A stretch of DNA of 64,000 nt from UMGS1663 sp046964515 (GCA_046964515.1 JBKUYM010000001.1:248001-312000), one strand, 5' to 3'. Numbered from the stretch's first letter, positions 55,239-64,000 are shown. Translations and numbers: made by a program. Notes: a model not told the origin generated them from the sequence alone.

Positions 55239-55308
55239 TTATCCACACAGTTATACACATATGTGGATAACTGCGCAAAACAGGATTAAGTAAATAAAAT
55301 TATACACT
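55239..55308. other. DnaA-box cluster and dnaA promoter upstream of dnaA
   Basis: Perfect boxes TTATCCACA (55239-55247), TTATACACA (55251-55259) and TGTGGATAA (55262-55270), plus TTATACACT (55300-55308, one mismatch). They overlap the -10 and spacer of the minus-strand dnaA promoter. With the dnaA-dnaN segment this gives a bipartite origin. Confidence 0.85.
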
Positions 55309-55403
55309 AAAAACTTCTTTTTCCCTTTGTCCCTATATCATATCAAATATAAAATGAAATAGTCAATACAAATAAAAAAAATAATTTAATTTAAAGGAAA
55401 CTA

Positions 55404-55432
55404 TTGACATAAATGGATGGCTAAGGTATAAT
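55404..55432 (+). promoter_or_regulatory. Consensus promoter of rpmH
   Basis: TTGACA, 17-base spacer, TATAAT: a perfect sigma-A promoter, 66 bases before the ATG. Confidence 0.88.
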
Positions 55433-55497
55433 TAAAAAGCTTATGAAAAGTATATAATCCGTTTACGGTTTAAATAGATACAGGAGGTGCTAAAATT

Positions 55498-55632
55498 ATG
55501 AAAAGAACATTCCAACCAAAAAATAGACAAGAACAAAAAGAACATGGTTTCATGAAAAGAATGAAAACAAGAGCAGGAAGAAATGTATTAAAAGCAAGAC
55601 GTGCAAAAGGAAGAAAAAAAATAAGTGCGTAA
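55498..55632 (+). CDS. rpmH: Ribosomal protein bL34
   Basis: 44 residues: MKRTFQPKNRQEQKEHGFMK, then RMKTRAGRNVLKARRAKGRK. AGGAGG lies 10 bases before the ATG. The QEQKEH segment departs slightly from the usual RKRKKVHGF, but the fold-defining residues are kept. First gene right of the origin, with its own terminator. Confidence 0.96.
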   Translation: MKRTFQPKNRQEQKEHGFMKRMKTRAGRNVLKARRAKGRKKISA

Positions 55633-55640
55633 ATGATTTA

Positions 55641-55673
55641 GACCACGTATAAATGAAATATGTGGTCTTTTTT
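55641..55673 (+). terminator. Terminator after rpmH
   Basis: GACCAC / GTGGTC closing stem with extra inner pairing, then six T. Probably partial, since rnpA follows with no clear promoter. Confidence 0.75.
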
Positions 55674-55737
55674 GTAATTTGAATGAAAATTCCTTAGATT
55701 CACAAAAGTAGCTTGTTTTAGGAAGGAAATTTAAATT

Positions 55738-56100
55738 ATGAGAAAAATAGAAACTTTAAAAAAAAATTATGAATTTAAACAGATATTATCAAAAGGAAGA
55801 TTTTATAAAGGAAAATATATTACCATATATCTATATCCGTATCAGAAACCAGAAAACAAAATAGGTATTGCCATAAGTAAAAAACTTGCAAAGGCAACTA
55901 AGCGTAATCGATTAAAGAGATTAATTAGAGAAAGTTATCGATTGCAAAGCAAACAAATAAAAAAAGGTTATGGTATGGTTTTTATATGGAATAAAAATGT
56001 AAATGTATTGCAACATAATTGTCAGGAAATTTTTGAAGATATGAATCAACTCTTTAAAAAGGCAAATTTGTGGATAGATAAAGAAAAAGAAGTGAAATAA
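55738..56100 (+). CDS. rnpA: Ribonuclease P protein component
   Basis: 120 residues. KNYEFKQILSKGRFYKGKYI, then the RNR signature in KKLAKATKRNRLKRLIRESYR. Binds RNase P RNA and helps 5' tRNA processing. AGGAAGGAAA upstream of the ATG. Only one base separates its stop from the yidD start. Confidence 0.95.
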   Translation: MRKIETLKKNYEFKQILSKGRFYKGKYITIYLYPYQKPENKIGIAISKKLAKATKRNRLKRLIRESYRLQSKQIKKGYGMVFIWNKNVNVLQHNCQEIFEDMNQLFKKANLWIDKEKEVK

Positions 56101-56101
56101 T

Positions 56102-56320
56102 ATGAAAAAATTTTTTTTATTTTTGCTAAAGTTATACAAAAAAACAGTTTCACCAATCTTAAATTATAAAGGAATTCAATGCAAATATTATCCAACTTGT
56201 TCAGAATATACCAGACAAGCAATACAAAAATATGGTAGTATAAAAGGTGTTTTTTTAGGGATAAAAAGAATTTTAAGGTGTAATCCTTTTTCAAAAGGAG
56301 GATATGATCCTTTAAAATAA
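56102..56320 (+). CDS. yidD: Membrane protein insertion efficiency factor YidD
   Basis: 72 residues. CKYYPTCSEYTRQAIQKYG and RCNPFSKGGYDPL are diagnostic. An amphipathic membrane-attached helper of YidC insertion, encoded between rnpA and yidC as usual. Confidence 0.94.
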   Translation: MKKFFLFLLKLYKKTVSPILNYKGIQCKYYPTCSEYTRQAIQKYGSIKGVFLGIKRILRCNPFSKGGYDPLK

Positions 56321-56336
56321 GAAAGAAGAGGAATAT

Positions 56337-57197
56337 ATGGGATTTATATCACAAGTTTTTGGTTATTTACTAAATTTTTTATATGAAGTTTTTAATAATT
56401 ATGGTATTGCCATTATTATTTTCTCTATATTATTGAGAATTATATTGATACCATTAACTATTAAACAACAAAAAACAATGAAAAAATCAGCAGTTATGCA
56501 AGGAAAAATGCAAGAATTGCAAAAAAAGTATAAAGGTAATCCAGAAAAATTAAATCAAGAAATGATGGATATGTATAAAAATGAGAAAATGAGCCCTTTT
56601 AGTGGTTGTTTTAGTTCTATTATACAATTAATCATTATTCTTTCTGTATTTTGGCTAGTTAGTCAACCACTTACGTATATGAAAAAAATAGATAAACCTA
56701 TTATAGAAGAGTATAAAGCACAAATTCAACAAGAAAATGATGGAAAAATTTCTACTTATCCAGAAATAGAAATTATAGAGAAAAAAGGTACAGATAATGA
56801 AAATGTAAGAATTAATATGGAATTTTTAGGAATTGATTTAAGCAAAGTACCGACACAAAGCTTAAATGATTGGAGAGTTTATGTAATTCCGGTATTATAT
56901 GTTATTACTTCTTTTATTTCTATTAAAATTACAACTAATGCGCAGAAGAAATTAACAAAGAAAAAAGAGATTATAGTTGAAAATGGAGAAAAAAGAGAGC
57001 CAAATGAATTAGATAGTATGCAACAGATGAATAACACAATGTTATATATGATGCCAATTATGTCTATATCTATTGCGGTTATTGCACCATTAGGACTAGC
57101 TTTATATTGGTTAGTAAGTAATATATTAATGATTATAGAAAGATTAGTAATTGATAAAGTAATGAGTGCTAAGGAGGATATACAAGATGTCAAATAG
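56337..57197 (+). CDS. yidC: YidC/Oxa1 membrane protein insertase
   Basis: 286 residues, Gram-positive short form. The first helix region is not a lipoprotein signal (no lipobox cysteine). RIILIPLTIKQQKTMKKSAVM contains the conserved positive groove residue, and the hairpin KYKGNPEKLNQEMMDMYK is typical. A ~50-residue extracellular insert (about 119-170, IEEYKAQIQQENDG) is longer than in many relatives. GAAGAGGAA upstream. Confidence 0.94.
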   Translation: MGFISQVFGYLLNFLYEVFNNYGIAIIIFSILLRIILIPLTIKQQKTMKKSAVMQGKMQELQKKYKGNPEKLNQEMMDMYKNEKMSPFSGCFSSIIQLIIILSVFWLVSQPLTYMKKIDKPIIEEYKAQIQQENDGKISTYPEIEIIEKKGTDNENVRINMEFLGIDLSKVPTQSLNDWRVYVIPVLYVITSFISIKITTNAQKKLTKKKEIIVENGEKREPNELDSMQQMNNTMLYMMPIMSISIAVIAPLGLALYWLVSNILMIIERLVIDKVMSAKEDIQDVK

Positions 57198-57897
57198 TAT
57201 TGTTTCAGAAGGAAAAACAACAAATGAAGCAATTGAAAAAGGATTACAACAATTAAAAGTAACAAGGGACAAAGTAGATATAAAAGTATTAGAAAATCCA
57301 GATAAAAGAAGTTTTTTTAGTATTTTAACCCCAAGAGTGGTAAAAGTAGAATTAACCATAAAAGAGGAATCTAAAAATATAAAAAAAGAAATTAAAACAG
57401 AAAATATAAAAAATAGAGAGTATGATAAGAATATTCAGGAATTAGAACAAGCAAGACAAGAAATAGAAAATTTTTTAAAAGAATTTTTAATAAAAGTAAG
57501 TGAAGAATTGACATATAAAGTAACGATAGAGGAGTATACAGTTATAGTAGATATAAGAGGAAATACAGCTGGTATTTTAATAGGTTATCGAGGAGATACA
57601 TTAAATGCTTTTCAAACAATTCTATCGGCTATTGCTAATAAAAAAGCAAGTGAAAAGGTAAAATTAATTTTAGATATTGAAAATTATAGAGAAAAAAGAC
57701 AAAAGAGTTTAGAAGAATTAGCAGAAAAAGTTTCAAAGACAGTGTTGAGAACGGGTAAATCTGTTACTTTAGAGCCAATGTCAGCATATGAAAGAAAAAT
57801 TATTCATAGTAAATTACAAGATAACACAAAAATACAAACCTATAGTATTGGAGAAAATGAAAATAGAAGAGTGGTTATCGAAAAAGTAAAATCATAA
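57187..57897 (+). CDS. jag: Jag (KhpB) RNA-binding protein
   Basis: 236 residues. Jag N-domain (VSEGKTTNEAIEKGLQQLKV), a KH domain with GYRGDTLNAFQTIL and an R3H domain with SAYERKIIHSKLQ. The ATG at 57187 lies inside the end of yidC and has AAGGAGG 9 bases upstream; a GTG at 57166 would include that RBS. Works with KhpA on cell-envelope mRNAs in other Firmicutes. Confidence 0.93.
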   Translation: MSNSIVSEGKTTNEAIEKGLQQLKVTRDKVDIKVLENPDKRSFFSILTPRVVKVELTIKEESKNIKKEIKTENIKNREYDKNIQELEQARQEIENFLKEFLIKVSEELTYKVTIEEYTVIVDIRGNTAGILIGYRGDTLNAFQTILSAIANKKASEKVKLILDIENYREKRQKSLEELAEKVSKTVLRTGKSVTLEPMSAYERKIIHSKLQDNTKIQTYSIGENENRRVVIEKVKS

Positions 57898-57914
57898 ATA
57901 AAATATAAAATCAG

Positions 57915-57973
57915 AAGTCAAAGTTCAGATTTTAGTTTAAAAGATATTAAACTGATTTCTATAACTTTGACTT
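57915..57973. repeat. Long stem-loop between jag and mnmE
   Basis: AAGTCAAAGTT (57915-57925) pairs with AACTTTGACTT (57963-57973) and, inside, AGTTTAA (57934-57940) with TTAAACT (57947-57953). No T tract follows, so it is not a simple terminator. Confidence 0.6.
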
Positions 57974-57999
57974 TAAAATTGTAAAAAGGAGGATATAAA

Positions 58000-59382
58000 A
58001 TGAATACGATTGCTGCAATCTCTACGGCAGTAGGTAATGGAGGAATTGGAATTATTAGAATGAGTGGTGAAAAGACTTTCGAAATTATTTCAAAAATATT
58101 AGAATTAAAAGATAAAAAAAATTTAGAAATAAAAAAAATACAAGGATATACGATGAAATATGGTTATATTGTAGATCCAAAAACAGGAGAGAAAGTAGAT
58201 GAAGTATTAGTTTCTTTTTTTAAAAATCCTAAAAGTTACACTAAAGAAGATATGTGTGAAATAAATTCTCATGGAGGAATGATAATAGAAAAAAAGATTT
58301 TACAAATATGTATAGAAAATGGTGCTATTTTAGCAGAAGCAGGTGAATTTACCAAAAGAGCATTTTTAAATGGAAGAATTGATTTATCGCAAGCAGAATC
58401 GATTATAGATATGATTAATAGTAAAACTGAAAAAGAGGCAAAAGCATCTATGAATCAGCTACAAGGTTTTTTATCAGATAAAATAGGAAGTATTAGATAT
58501 CAATTATTAGATATGATGGCTGATATTGAAGCATCTATTGATTATCCAGAGTATGATATAGAAGAAATGACTAATCAAAAGGCAATGAGAATACTATTAC
58601 AAGTAAAAAAAGAATTACAAGAATTAGAAGAAAGTTTTCATACAGGGAAAATTCTAAAAGAAGGAATAAAAACAGCCATAATAGGAAAACCAAATGCTGG
58701 TAAATCTTCCTTATTAAATTACATATTAAAAGAGGAAAGAGCTATTGTTAGTGATATAGAGGGAACAACAAGAGATACTATAGAAGAATTTATTAGTATT
58801 AAAGGTATTCCATTAAAAATAATTGATACAGCAGGGATTAGAGATACAAAAGATCAAATAGAAGAAATTGGTGTCAAAAGAACATTAAATATTATAAAAG
58901 AGGCAGAACTTATTTTAGCTATTTTAGATAATACAAAACCGATAACAAAAGAGGATTTGGAAATTTTATCTTTAATTAAAGATAAAAAGGCCATTATTTT
59001 ATTAAATAAAATAGATTTAAATGACAATCATTTAGAAAAAGCAAAAGAATTACAAGAGATATCTAAAAAAATCATTAAAATTTCTGCTAAAGAAGGTAAA
59101 GGCATAGAGGAATTGTATCAAGAAATTGAGAATTTATTTCAAATAGGAAATATAGAGACTGACCAAGAAATGATTATTACAAATATTAGGCATAAAACAC
59201 AAATTCATTACGCTATAGAGAATATAGAAAAATCTATAGAAAGCATAGAAGATAATTTACCAGTGGATATGATTTCGATTTCTATAAAGCAAACTTTAGA
59301 AGATTTAGGAAAGATTACAGGACAAAATGTATCAGAAGATATTATTCAAGAAATTTTTTCTAAGTTCTGTTTAGGAAAATAA
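58000..59382 (+). CDS. mnmE: tRNA modification GTPase MnmE
   Basis: 460 residues. N-terminal folate-binding domain (AAISTAVGNGGIGIIRMSG), G domain with GKPNAGKSS, DTAGIRDT and NKID, and the C-terminal CLGK with its catalytic cysteine. With MnmG it installs carboxymethylaminomethyl groups at U34 of tRNAs. AAAGGAGG upstream. mnmG follows after a 346-base gap. Confidence 0.97.
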   Translation: MNTIAAISTAVGNGGIGIIRMSGEKTFEIISKILELKDKKNLEIKKIQGYTMKYGYIVDPKTGEKVDEVLVSFFKNPKSYTKEDMCEINSHGGMIIEKKILQICIENGAILAEAGEFTKRAFLNGRIDLSQAESIIDMINSKTEKEAKASMNQLQGFLSDKIGSIRYQLLDMMADIEASIDYPEYDIEEMTNQKAMRILLQVKKELQELEESFHTGKILKEGIKTAIIGKPNAGKSSLLNYILKEERAIVSDIEGTTRDTIEEFISIKGIPLKIIDTAGIRDTKDQIEEIGVKRTLNIIKEAELILAILDNTKPITKEDLEILSLIKDKKAIILLNKIDLNDNHLEKAKELQEISKKIIKISAKEGKGIEELYQEIENLFQIGNIETDQEMIITNIRHKTQIHYAIENIEKSIESIEDNLPVDMISISIKQTLEDLGKITGQNVSEDIIQEIFSKFCLGK

Positions 59383-59728
59383 TAATAACGCGTGAGAATC
59401 AAAAATAAGACAAAATAATAAAAAAAGAATATAGTTTTATATTAAACAGAAAAAACAGCTAAAAAACAGATTTAAAAGCAATAAAAATAAATTTAACCAT
59501 AAAATTAAAACAAACTAATAAATCACAAAAACAAACACGTCAAATTTTAGAGCAATAAGCGAAACAAAAGATAGAGGCGAACATTTATAAAAATGGTAAA
59601 CACTTACAAAAAGACAAATAATAAACAAAAATATTGATATATTAAGAATATGCAAAAAAGAATGTCAAAAAGATATACGGAACACAAATTCAAGTTTCAC
59701 AAAAAACGAATAAAAAAGGAGTAAAAGA
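59383..59728. other. 346-base A-rich gap between mnmE and mnmG
   Basis: The plus strand is extremely A-rich and dotted with stops in all frames. No hairpin terminator, no consensus promoter and no RNA gene could be recognised. AAAAAAGGAG before mnmG is the only clear signal. Confidence 0.5.
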
Positions 59729-61603
59729 ATGAAATATGATGCAGGAAAATATGATATTGCAGTTATAGGTGCTGGACATGCAGGATGTGAAGCTGCACTT
59801 GCTGCTGCTAGAATGGGGATGAAAACATTGCTATTTTCTATTAGTCTGGAAGCAGTAGCAAATATGCCATGTAATCCTCATATAGGTGGAAGTTCAAAGG
59901 GACACTTAGTTAGAGAAATTGACTGCTTAGGTGGAGAAATGGGGAAAAATATAGATAAAACTTATACACAATTAAGAATGTTAAATACTTCTAAAGGACC
60001 GGCTGTATATTCTTTAAGAGCACAGGCAGATAGGAAGAAGTATCAATCAGAGATGAAACACACTTTGGAAAAGCAAAAGAATTTATATGTAAAACAAGCA
60101 GAAATTGTGGATTTTGTAGTAGAAGATGGGAAAATTAAGAGCATAGAAACTAATATAGGGGCTATTTACCAGATAGACAGTTTAATTGTAGCAACGGGAA
60201 CTTATTTAAAGGGAAAAATATATATTGGTGAAACTTCTTTTGAAAGTGGACCAGATGGAGTTTTTCCAGCGAATAAATTATCAGAAGCTTTTAAAAGAGA
60301 AGGAATTGAATTATTGCGTTTTAAGACAGGTACACCAGCTAGAATTAACAAAAATAGTATTGATTTTTCAAAAATGGAAATACAAGAGGGAGACCCATAT
60401 CCAGAAGCATTTTCTTTTGAAGATGAAATAGATTCTAATGTAGAGCAGTTACCTTGTTATTTAACTTATACGAATGAAAAAACACATGAGATTATTAGAA
60501 AAAATTTACATAGATCTCCTTTATATGGTGGAGAAATTGTGGGAACTGGACCTAGATATTGTCCTTCTATAGAAGATAAAGTTGTTAGATTTGCAGATAA
60601 ACAAAGACATCAAATTTTTGTAGAGCCAATAGGTCGTGATACTGACGAAATGTATATTCAAGGAATGAGTTCTTCTTTACCAGAAGATGTACAAATAGCT
60701 ATGTATAGGACAATTCCGGGATTAGAAAATGCGGAATTTACAAGACCTGCTTATGCAATTGAATATGATTGTATCAATCCTTCAGATTTAAAATTATCTT
60801 TAGAATCGAAAAAAATTGATGGTTTATTCTTTGCTGGCCAAACAAATGGAACCTCTGGATATGAAGAAGCTGCTTGCCAAGGATTGTTAGCTGGTATAAA
60901 TAGTGTTTTAAAAATTCAAGGAAAAGAGCCAATCATATTAGATCGTACACAAGCGTATATAGGAGTCTTAATTGATGATATTGTTACAAAAGGTACAAAT
61001 GAGCCTTATAGAATGATGACTTCTAGAGCAGAATATAGGCTTTTATTAAGACAAGATAATGCAGATTTAAGATTATTAGAAATTGGTTATAAAGTAGGGC
61101 TTATTTCAGAGGAAAGATATCAAAGATTTTTAAAGAAAAAAAAGCAAATTGAAGAAGAAGTAATCAGAGTTAAGCATACGATTATTAAGCCAACAGATAA
61201 GGTTAATCAATTTTTAAGGAGTAAAAATTCTTCTGAAATTACAACAGGTGTCATTTTAGCAGATTTAATGAAAAGATCAGAATTAAATTATGTATTATTA
61301 GAAGAAATAGATGAAGATAGACCAGAATTACCAGAACAAGTACAACAAGAAGTAGGAATAGAAATAAAATATGAAGGTTATATCAAATTACAACAGCAAC
61401 AAGTAGAAAAATTTAAAAAATTGGAACAAAAGATGTTACCTAAAGAGTTAAATTATAATGATATTAAAGGATTACGATTAGAGGCTAGACAAAAACTAAA
61501 TAAAATAAAACCTTCTTCTATAGGACAAGCATCAAGGATATCAGGGGTTTCCCCAGCTGATATTTCTGTTTTGTTAATTTATATAGAAACAAAAGAGGTA
61601 TAG
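59729..61603 (+). CDS. mnmG: tRNA uridine-34 modification enzyme MnmG (GidA)
   Basis: 624 residues. FAD motif VIGAGHAGCEAALAAARMG, the family signatures GPRYCPSIEDKV and GLFFAGQTNGTSGYEEAA, and a C-terminal helical domain that binds MnmE. Uses FAD, NADH and methylene-THF. AAAGGAG upstream. Followed by rsmG after 15 bases. Confidence 0.97.
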   Translation: MKYDAGKYDIAVIGAGHAGCEAALAAARMGMKTLLFSISLEAVANMPCNPHIGGSSKGHLVREIDCLGGEMGKNIDKTYTQLRMLNTSKGPAVYSLRAQADRKKYQSEMKHTLEKQKNLYVKQAEIVDFVVEDGKIKSIETNIGAIYQIDSLIVATGTYLKGKIYIGETSFESGPDGVFPANKLSEAFKREGIELLRFKTGTPARINKNSIDFSKMEIQEGDPYPEAFSFEDEIDSNVEQLPCYLTYTNEKTHEIIRKNLHRSPLYGGEIVGTGPRYCPSIEDKVVRFADKQRHQIFVEPIGRDTDEMYIQGMSSSLPEDVQIAMYRTIPGLENAEFTRPAYAIEYDCINPSDLKLSLESKKIDGLFFAGQTNGTSGYEEAACQGLLAGINSVLKIQGKEPIILDRTQAYIGVLIDDIVTKGTNEPYRMMTSRAEYRLLLRQDNADLRLLEIGYKVGLISEERYQRFLKKKKQIEEEVIRVKHTIIKPTDKVNQFLRSKNSSEITTGVILADLMKRSELNYVLLEEIDEDRPELPEQVQQEVGIEIKYEGYIKLQQQQVEKFKKLEQKMLPKELNYNDIKGLRLEARQKLNKIKPSSIGQASRISGVSPADISVLLIYIETKEV

Positions 61604-61618
61604 GAAAGAGGAAAAAAG

Positions 61619-62335
61619 ATGGAGTTTGTAAGTTTTTATGAGAATTTAAAAAGTAAATTAAAACAAATGACTATAGACCTTACAGAAGAACAGGGTAAAC
61701 AATTATATGTATATATGCAATTGTTAATACAGTGGAATCAAAAAATGAATTTAACAGCTATTACAGAACCAATAGAAGTAATAGATAAACATTTTGTTGA
61801 TTCTTTGACAATTAAAAAGTATATTAAAGAAGGGGAAAGTATAGTAGATATAGGAACAGGAGCAGGTTTCCCTGGAATACCATTAGCTATTATGCAAATA
61901 AATAATTCGTTATCATTAGTAGATTCTTTAAATAAAAGAATTCAATTTTTAGAAGAAGTAAAGGGAAAACTAAATTTGAACAATGTATCTATGGTACATA
62001 GTAGAGCCGAAGATTATGCAAGAATAAAGAGAGAAACCTATGATATAGCTACTTCCAGAGCAGTGGCTTCTTTACCAGTTTTATTAGAATATTTACTTCC
62101 TCTCGTAAAAGTAGGTGGCAAATGTATTTGTATGAAGGGACCAGAGGTTAAAGAAGAAATAGAAAATGCGCAGAAGTGTTTAAATATTTTAGGAGGAAAA
62201 ATAAAACAAATAGAGGAGATATCTTTACCAAATACACAAATAAGGAGAAATATTATTCTGATAGAAAAAGTTAAAAAAACACCTATAAAATATCCTAGAA
62301 AAGCAGGAATTCCAGTAAAAGAACCAATTTATTAA
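61619..62335 (+). CDS. rsmG: 16S rRNA (guanine-527-N7) methyltransferase RsmG
   Basis: 238 residues. SAM motif VDIGTGAGFPGIPLAI, NLTAI near the start and TSRAVASLPVLLEYLLPL. Methylates G527 of 16S rRNA. AAAGAGG upstream. Ends the mnmG transcript; a terminator and the parAB promoter follow. Confidence 0.96.
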   Translation: MEFVSFYENLKSKLKQMTIDLTEEQGKQLYVYMQLLIQWNQKMNLTAITEPIEVIDKHFVDSLTIKKYIKEGESIVDIGTGAGFPGIPLAIMQINNSLSLVDSLNKRIQFLEEVKGKLNLNNVSMVHSRAEDYARIKRETYDIATSRAVASLPVLLEYLLPLVKVGGKCICMKGPEVKEEIENAQKCLNILGGKIKQIEEISLPNTQIRRNIILIEKVKKTPIKYPRKAGIPVKEPIY

Positions 62336-62340
62336 AATAA

Positions 62341-62374
62341 AAAAAAGTTATATTAAAAAATATAAGTTTTTTTT
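62341..62374 (+). terminator. Terminator after rsmG
   Basis: AAAAAAGTTATATT / AATATAAGTTTTTT with one mismatch, then T residues. Confidence 0.75.
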
Positions 62375-62395
62375 AGACTATTTTTATAAAATTCA

Positions 62396-62424
62396 TTGAC
62401 ATATTTGTAATATTTTTATATGAT
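62396..62424 (+). promoter_or_regulatory. Promoter of parAB
   Basis: TTGACA, 17-base spacer, TATGAT, 37 bases before the TTG start. Confidence 0.75.
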
Positions 62425-62460
62425 TAATATGTTAAATTTTTAGCAATGGAGGTAATTTTT

Positions 62461-63249
62461 TTGGGAAAAATTGTATCAATAGCAAATCAAAAGGGTGGGG
62501 TCGGAAAGACTACAACTGCAGTCAATTTGAGTACTATATTAGCAAAAAAAGGGAAAAAAGTATTAATGATAGATACCGATCCACAAGGAAATGCAACAAG
62601 TGGATTAGGTATTGATAAGGACGTAAATTTTTCTGTTTATGATGTTATAATTAATGATGTGGAGATAGAGAATACTTTGCAACCTACCATGATCAAAAAT
62701 TTAGAAGTATGCCCATCAAATATGAATTTAGCTGGGGCAGAGGTAGAATTAGTTTCAATGATGTCTAGAGAACATCGATTAAAAGAAAAAATAGATTGCG
62801 TAAAAGACAAATATGATTATATAATTATTGATTGTCCACCTTCTTTAGGATTAGTTACTTTAAATGCTTTTACAGCATCTGATAGTGTGTTAATCCCTGT
62901 ACAGTGTGAGTACTATGCATTAGAAGGATTAGGACAATTATTAAATACTATTAATTTAGTAAAGAAACACCTAAATCCAGAACTAGTAGTAGAAGGGGCT
63001 TTATTAACAATGTTTGACATTAGGACAAACTTATCTAACCAAGTGGTAAAAGAGGTAAATAAATATTTTGAAAATAAAGTTTATAAGACAGTTATTCCTA
63101 GAAATGTAAAGCTAAGTGAAGCACCAAGTTATGGATTACCAATAACGGTATATGATGCTAGATCAAAAGGTGCAAAATCTTATGAAAAATTTGCAAAAGA
63201 ATTTATGAAAAAAATAGAAGAAGAGCAAAAAGCAAAACATATGAAATAG
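62461..63249 (+). CDS. parA: ParA/Soj chromosome-partition ATPase
   Basis: 262 residues. Deviant Walker A NQKGGVGKTTT near the N-terminus, switch DTDPQGNATSG and Walker B IIIDCPPSLGL. Short Soj-type without an N-terminal DNA-binding extension. The start is TTG at 62461, 8 bases after GGAGG; the ATG at 62446 contains that RBS. Acts with ParB in origin segregation and in controlling DnaA. Confidence 0.96.
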   Translation: MGKIVSIANQKGGVGKTTTAVNLSTILAKKGKKVLMIDTDPQGNATSGLGIDKDVNFSVYDVIINDVEIENTLQPTMIKNLEVCPSNMNLAGAEVELVSMMSREHRLKEKIDCVKDKYDYIIIDCPPSLGLVTLNAFTASDSVLIPVQCEYYALEGLGQLLNTINLVKKHLNPELVVEGALLTMFDIRTNLSNQVVKEVNKYFENKVYKTVIPRNVKLSEAPSYGLPITVYDARSKGAKSYEKFAKEFMKKIEEEQKAKHMK

Positions 63250-63263
63250 AAAGGAGTTAGAAA

Positions 63264-64000
63264 ATGGCTAAAAATACAGGATTAGGAAAAGGGTTAGAAG
63301 CGTTATTTGGAGATAGTAATATAGCAGAAGAAATGAAAAAAGAAGAAAGAAAAGAAGGAGAAGTAATTGAAAAAATAAAAATAATAGAGATTGAACCAAA
63401 TCGTAGTCAACCAAGAAGAAAATTTGATGAAGAAGCTATTGAGGAATTGGCAGAATCTATTAAAATTTATGGTGTTATACAACCAATCATAGTAACTAAA
63501 AGAGATGGTTACTATGAAATTGTAGCTGGTGAGAGAAGGTGGAGAGCCTCTAAAAAAGCAGGACTTACAGAAATGCCTTGTATTGTAAGAAATGATGATG
63601 AAAGAAGAAATAGAGAAATTGCTTTGATAGAAAATATACAAAGAGAAGATTTAAATCCTATAGAAAAAGCGAGAGGTTTTAGGCAATTAATAGATGAATA
63701 CGGATTAAAACAACAAGAATTAGCAGATATTATGGGTATGAATAGAAGTACAGTTACAAACTGTTTACGTATATTGAATTTGGATGAAAGAGTTATAGAC
63801 TTGGCAATGGAAGGAAAATTAACAGAAGGACATTGCAGGTCTTTATTAGGAATAGAGGATCCGAATAAACAATATCAGATGGCTTTAAGAATTATAGAAA
63901 CAGGAGAAAGTGTTAGAGATATTGAAAGAAAAGTAAAAAATAACAAAAATGTTAAGAAAAATACTAAAGAAGAAAGAAGAAAATATGAGGCTATTTATAA
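63264..64000 (+). CDS. parB: ParB/Spo0J chromosome-partition protein (cut by window end)
   Basis: 245 codons are visible and the frame is still open at the window edge. MAKNTGLGKGLEALFGD start, ParB CTPase box with VAGERRWRASKKAG and LIENIQREDLNPIEKA, then the helix-turn-helix KQQELADIMGMNRSTVTN. AAAGGAG before the ATG, 14 bases after parA. No good parS site (TGTTTCACGTGAAACA type) was seen in the window. Confidence 0.95.
   Translation, partial: MAKNTGLGKGLEALFGDSNIAEEMKKEERKEGEVIEKIKIIEIEPNRSQPRRKFDEEAIEELAESIKIYGVIQPIIVTKRDGYYEIVAGERRWRASKKAGLTEMPCIVRNDDERRNREIALIENIQREDLNPIEKARGFRQLIDEYGLKQQELADIMGMNRSTVTNCLRILNLDERVIDLAMEGKLTEGHCRSLLGIEDPNKQYQMALRIIETGESVRDIERKVKNNKNVKKNTKEERRKYEAIY

Noticed and set aside
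55187..55258. 24-residue N-terminal extension of DnaA
   Set aside because: It overlaps the DnaA boxes and dnaA -10 box, and family members start at the MQTDLNELL-type methionine.
57166..57186. Upstream GTG start for jag
   Set aside because: It would place the AAGGAGG ribosome binding site inside the coding sequence.

Overview
The window is the replication-origin region of a very AT-rich, low-GC Gram-positive chromosome, most like the uncultured gut Clostridia. The signs are the gene order gyrB-recF-dnaN-dnaA / rpmH-rnpA-yidD-yidC-jag-mnmE-mnmG-rsmG-parA-parB, Firmicutes-type TTGACA/TATAAT promoters, strong GGAGG ribosome binding sites, DnaI/DnaD-type helicase loading genes, VanW-type envelope proteins and a gut-clostridial style NRPS. 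I cannot name the species. The origin is at about 52.4-55.3 kb. It has DnaA-box clusters on both sides of dnaA and a run of TAG triplets (a DnaA-trio) between dnaA and dnaN. The plus strand is T-rich left of the origin and A-rich right of it, as expected for two replichores.

Left arm, 0-34 kb: an M18 aminopeptidase; a VanW-family wall protein; a PLP aminotransferase fused to a GNAT domain; a foreign-looking cassette of an NrtR-type Nudix/winged-helix regulator divergent from two overlapping paralogous radical SAM genes; a GNAT enzyme; tRNA-Arg and tRNA-Pro; an ECF sigma/anti-sigma pair with the sigma gene frameshifted; an HtrA protease / FAD-Rieske oxidoreductase / unknown operon; a 4.4 kb single-module NRPS (C-A-T-R) followed by a membrane histidine kinase and an HD-GYP response regulator; Tex; an ABC-F protein; a CorA transporter; a second VanW protein; a phage-repressor-like regulator; a starch/glycogen-binding-like protein; an SDR enzyme; and four tRNAs (Lys-CTT alone, then Thr-Glu-Lys).

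34.9-48.8 kb: a type IV secretion system in two blocks around gyrA. The plus-strand block (small membrane protein, VirD4/TraG, VirB2-like, VirB6-like, PrgI/VirB3-like) looks intact. The minus-strand block (TraC-like N-terminal protein, VirB4, TadZ/ParA-like ATPase) is decaying: VirB4 has an in-frame stop and the ATPase has one stop and several frameshifts. Between the blocks lie dnaD, a dnaC/dnaI gene with a +1 frameshift at TTT-TGA, gyrA and an unknown 244-aa protein. An M14 carboxypeptidase follows.

49.3-64 kb: the conserved origin cluster, ending in a parB gene cut by the window edge.

The most interesting points are the NrtR/radical SAM cassette with its repeated operator-like sites, the NRPS-reductase with its private signalling genes, the aminotransferase-GNAT fusion, and the cluster of gene lesions (sigma, dnaC, virB4, tadZ), which are either real decay, recoding or consensus errors. 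All family calls come from reading motifs by eye; no database search was run.
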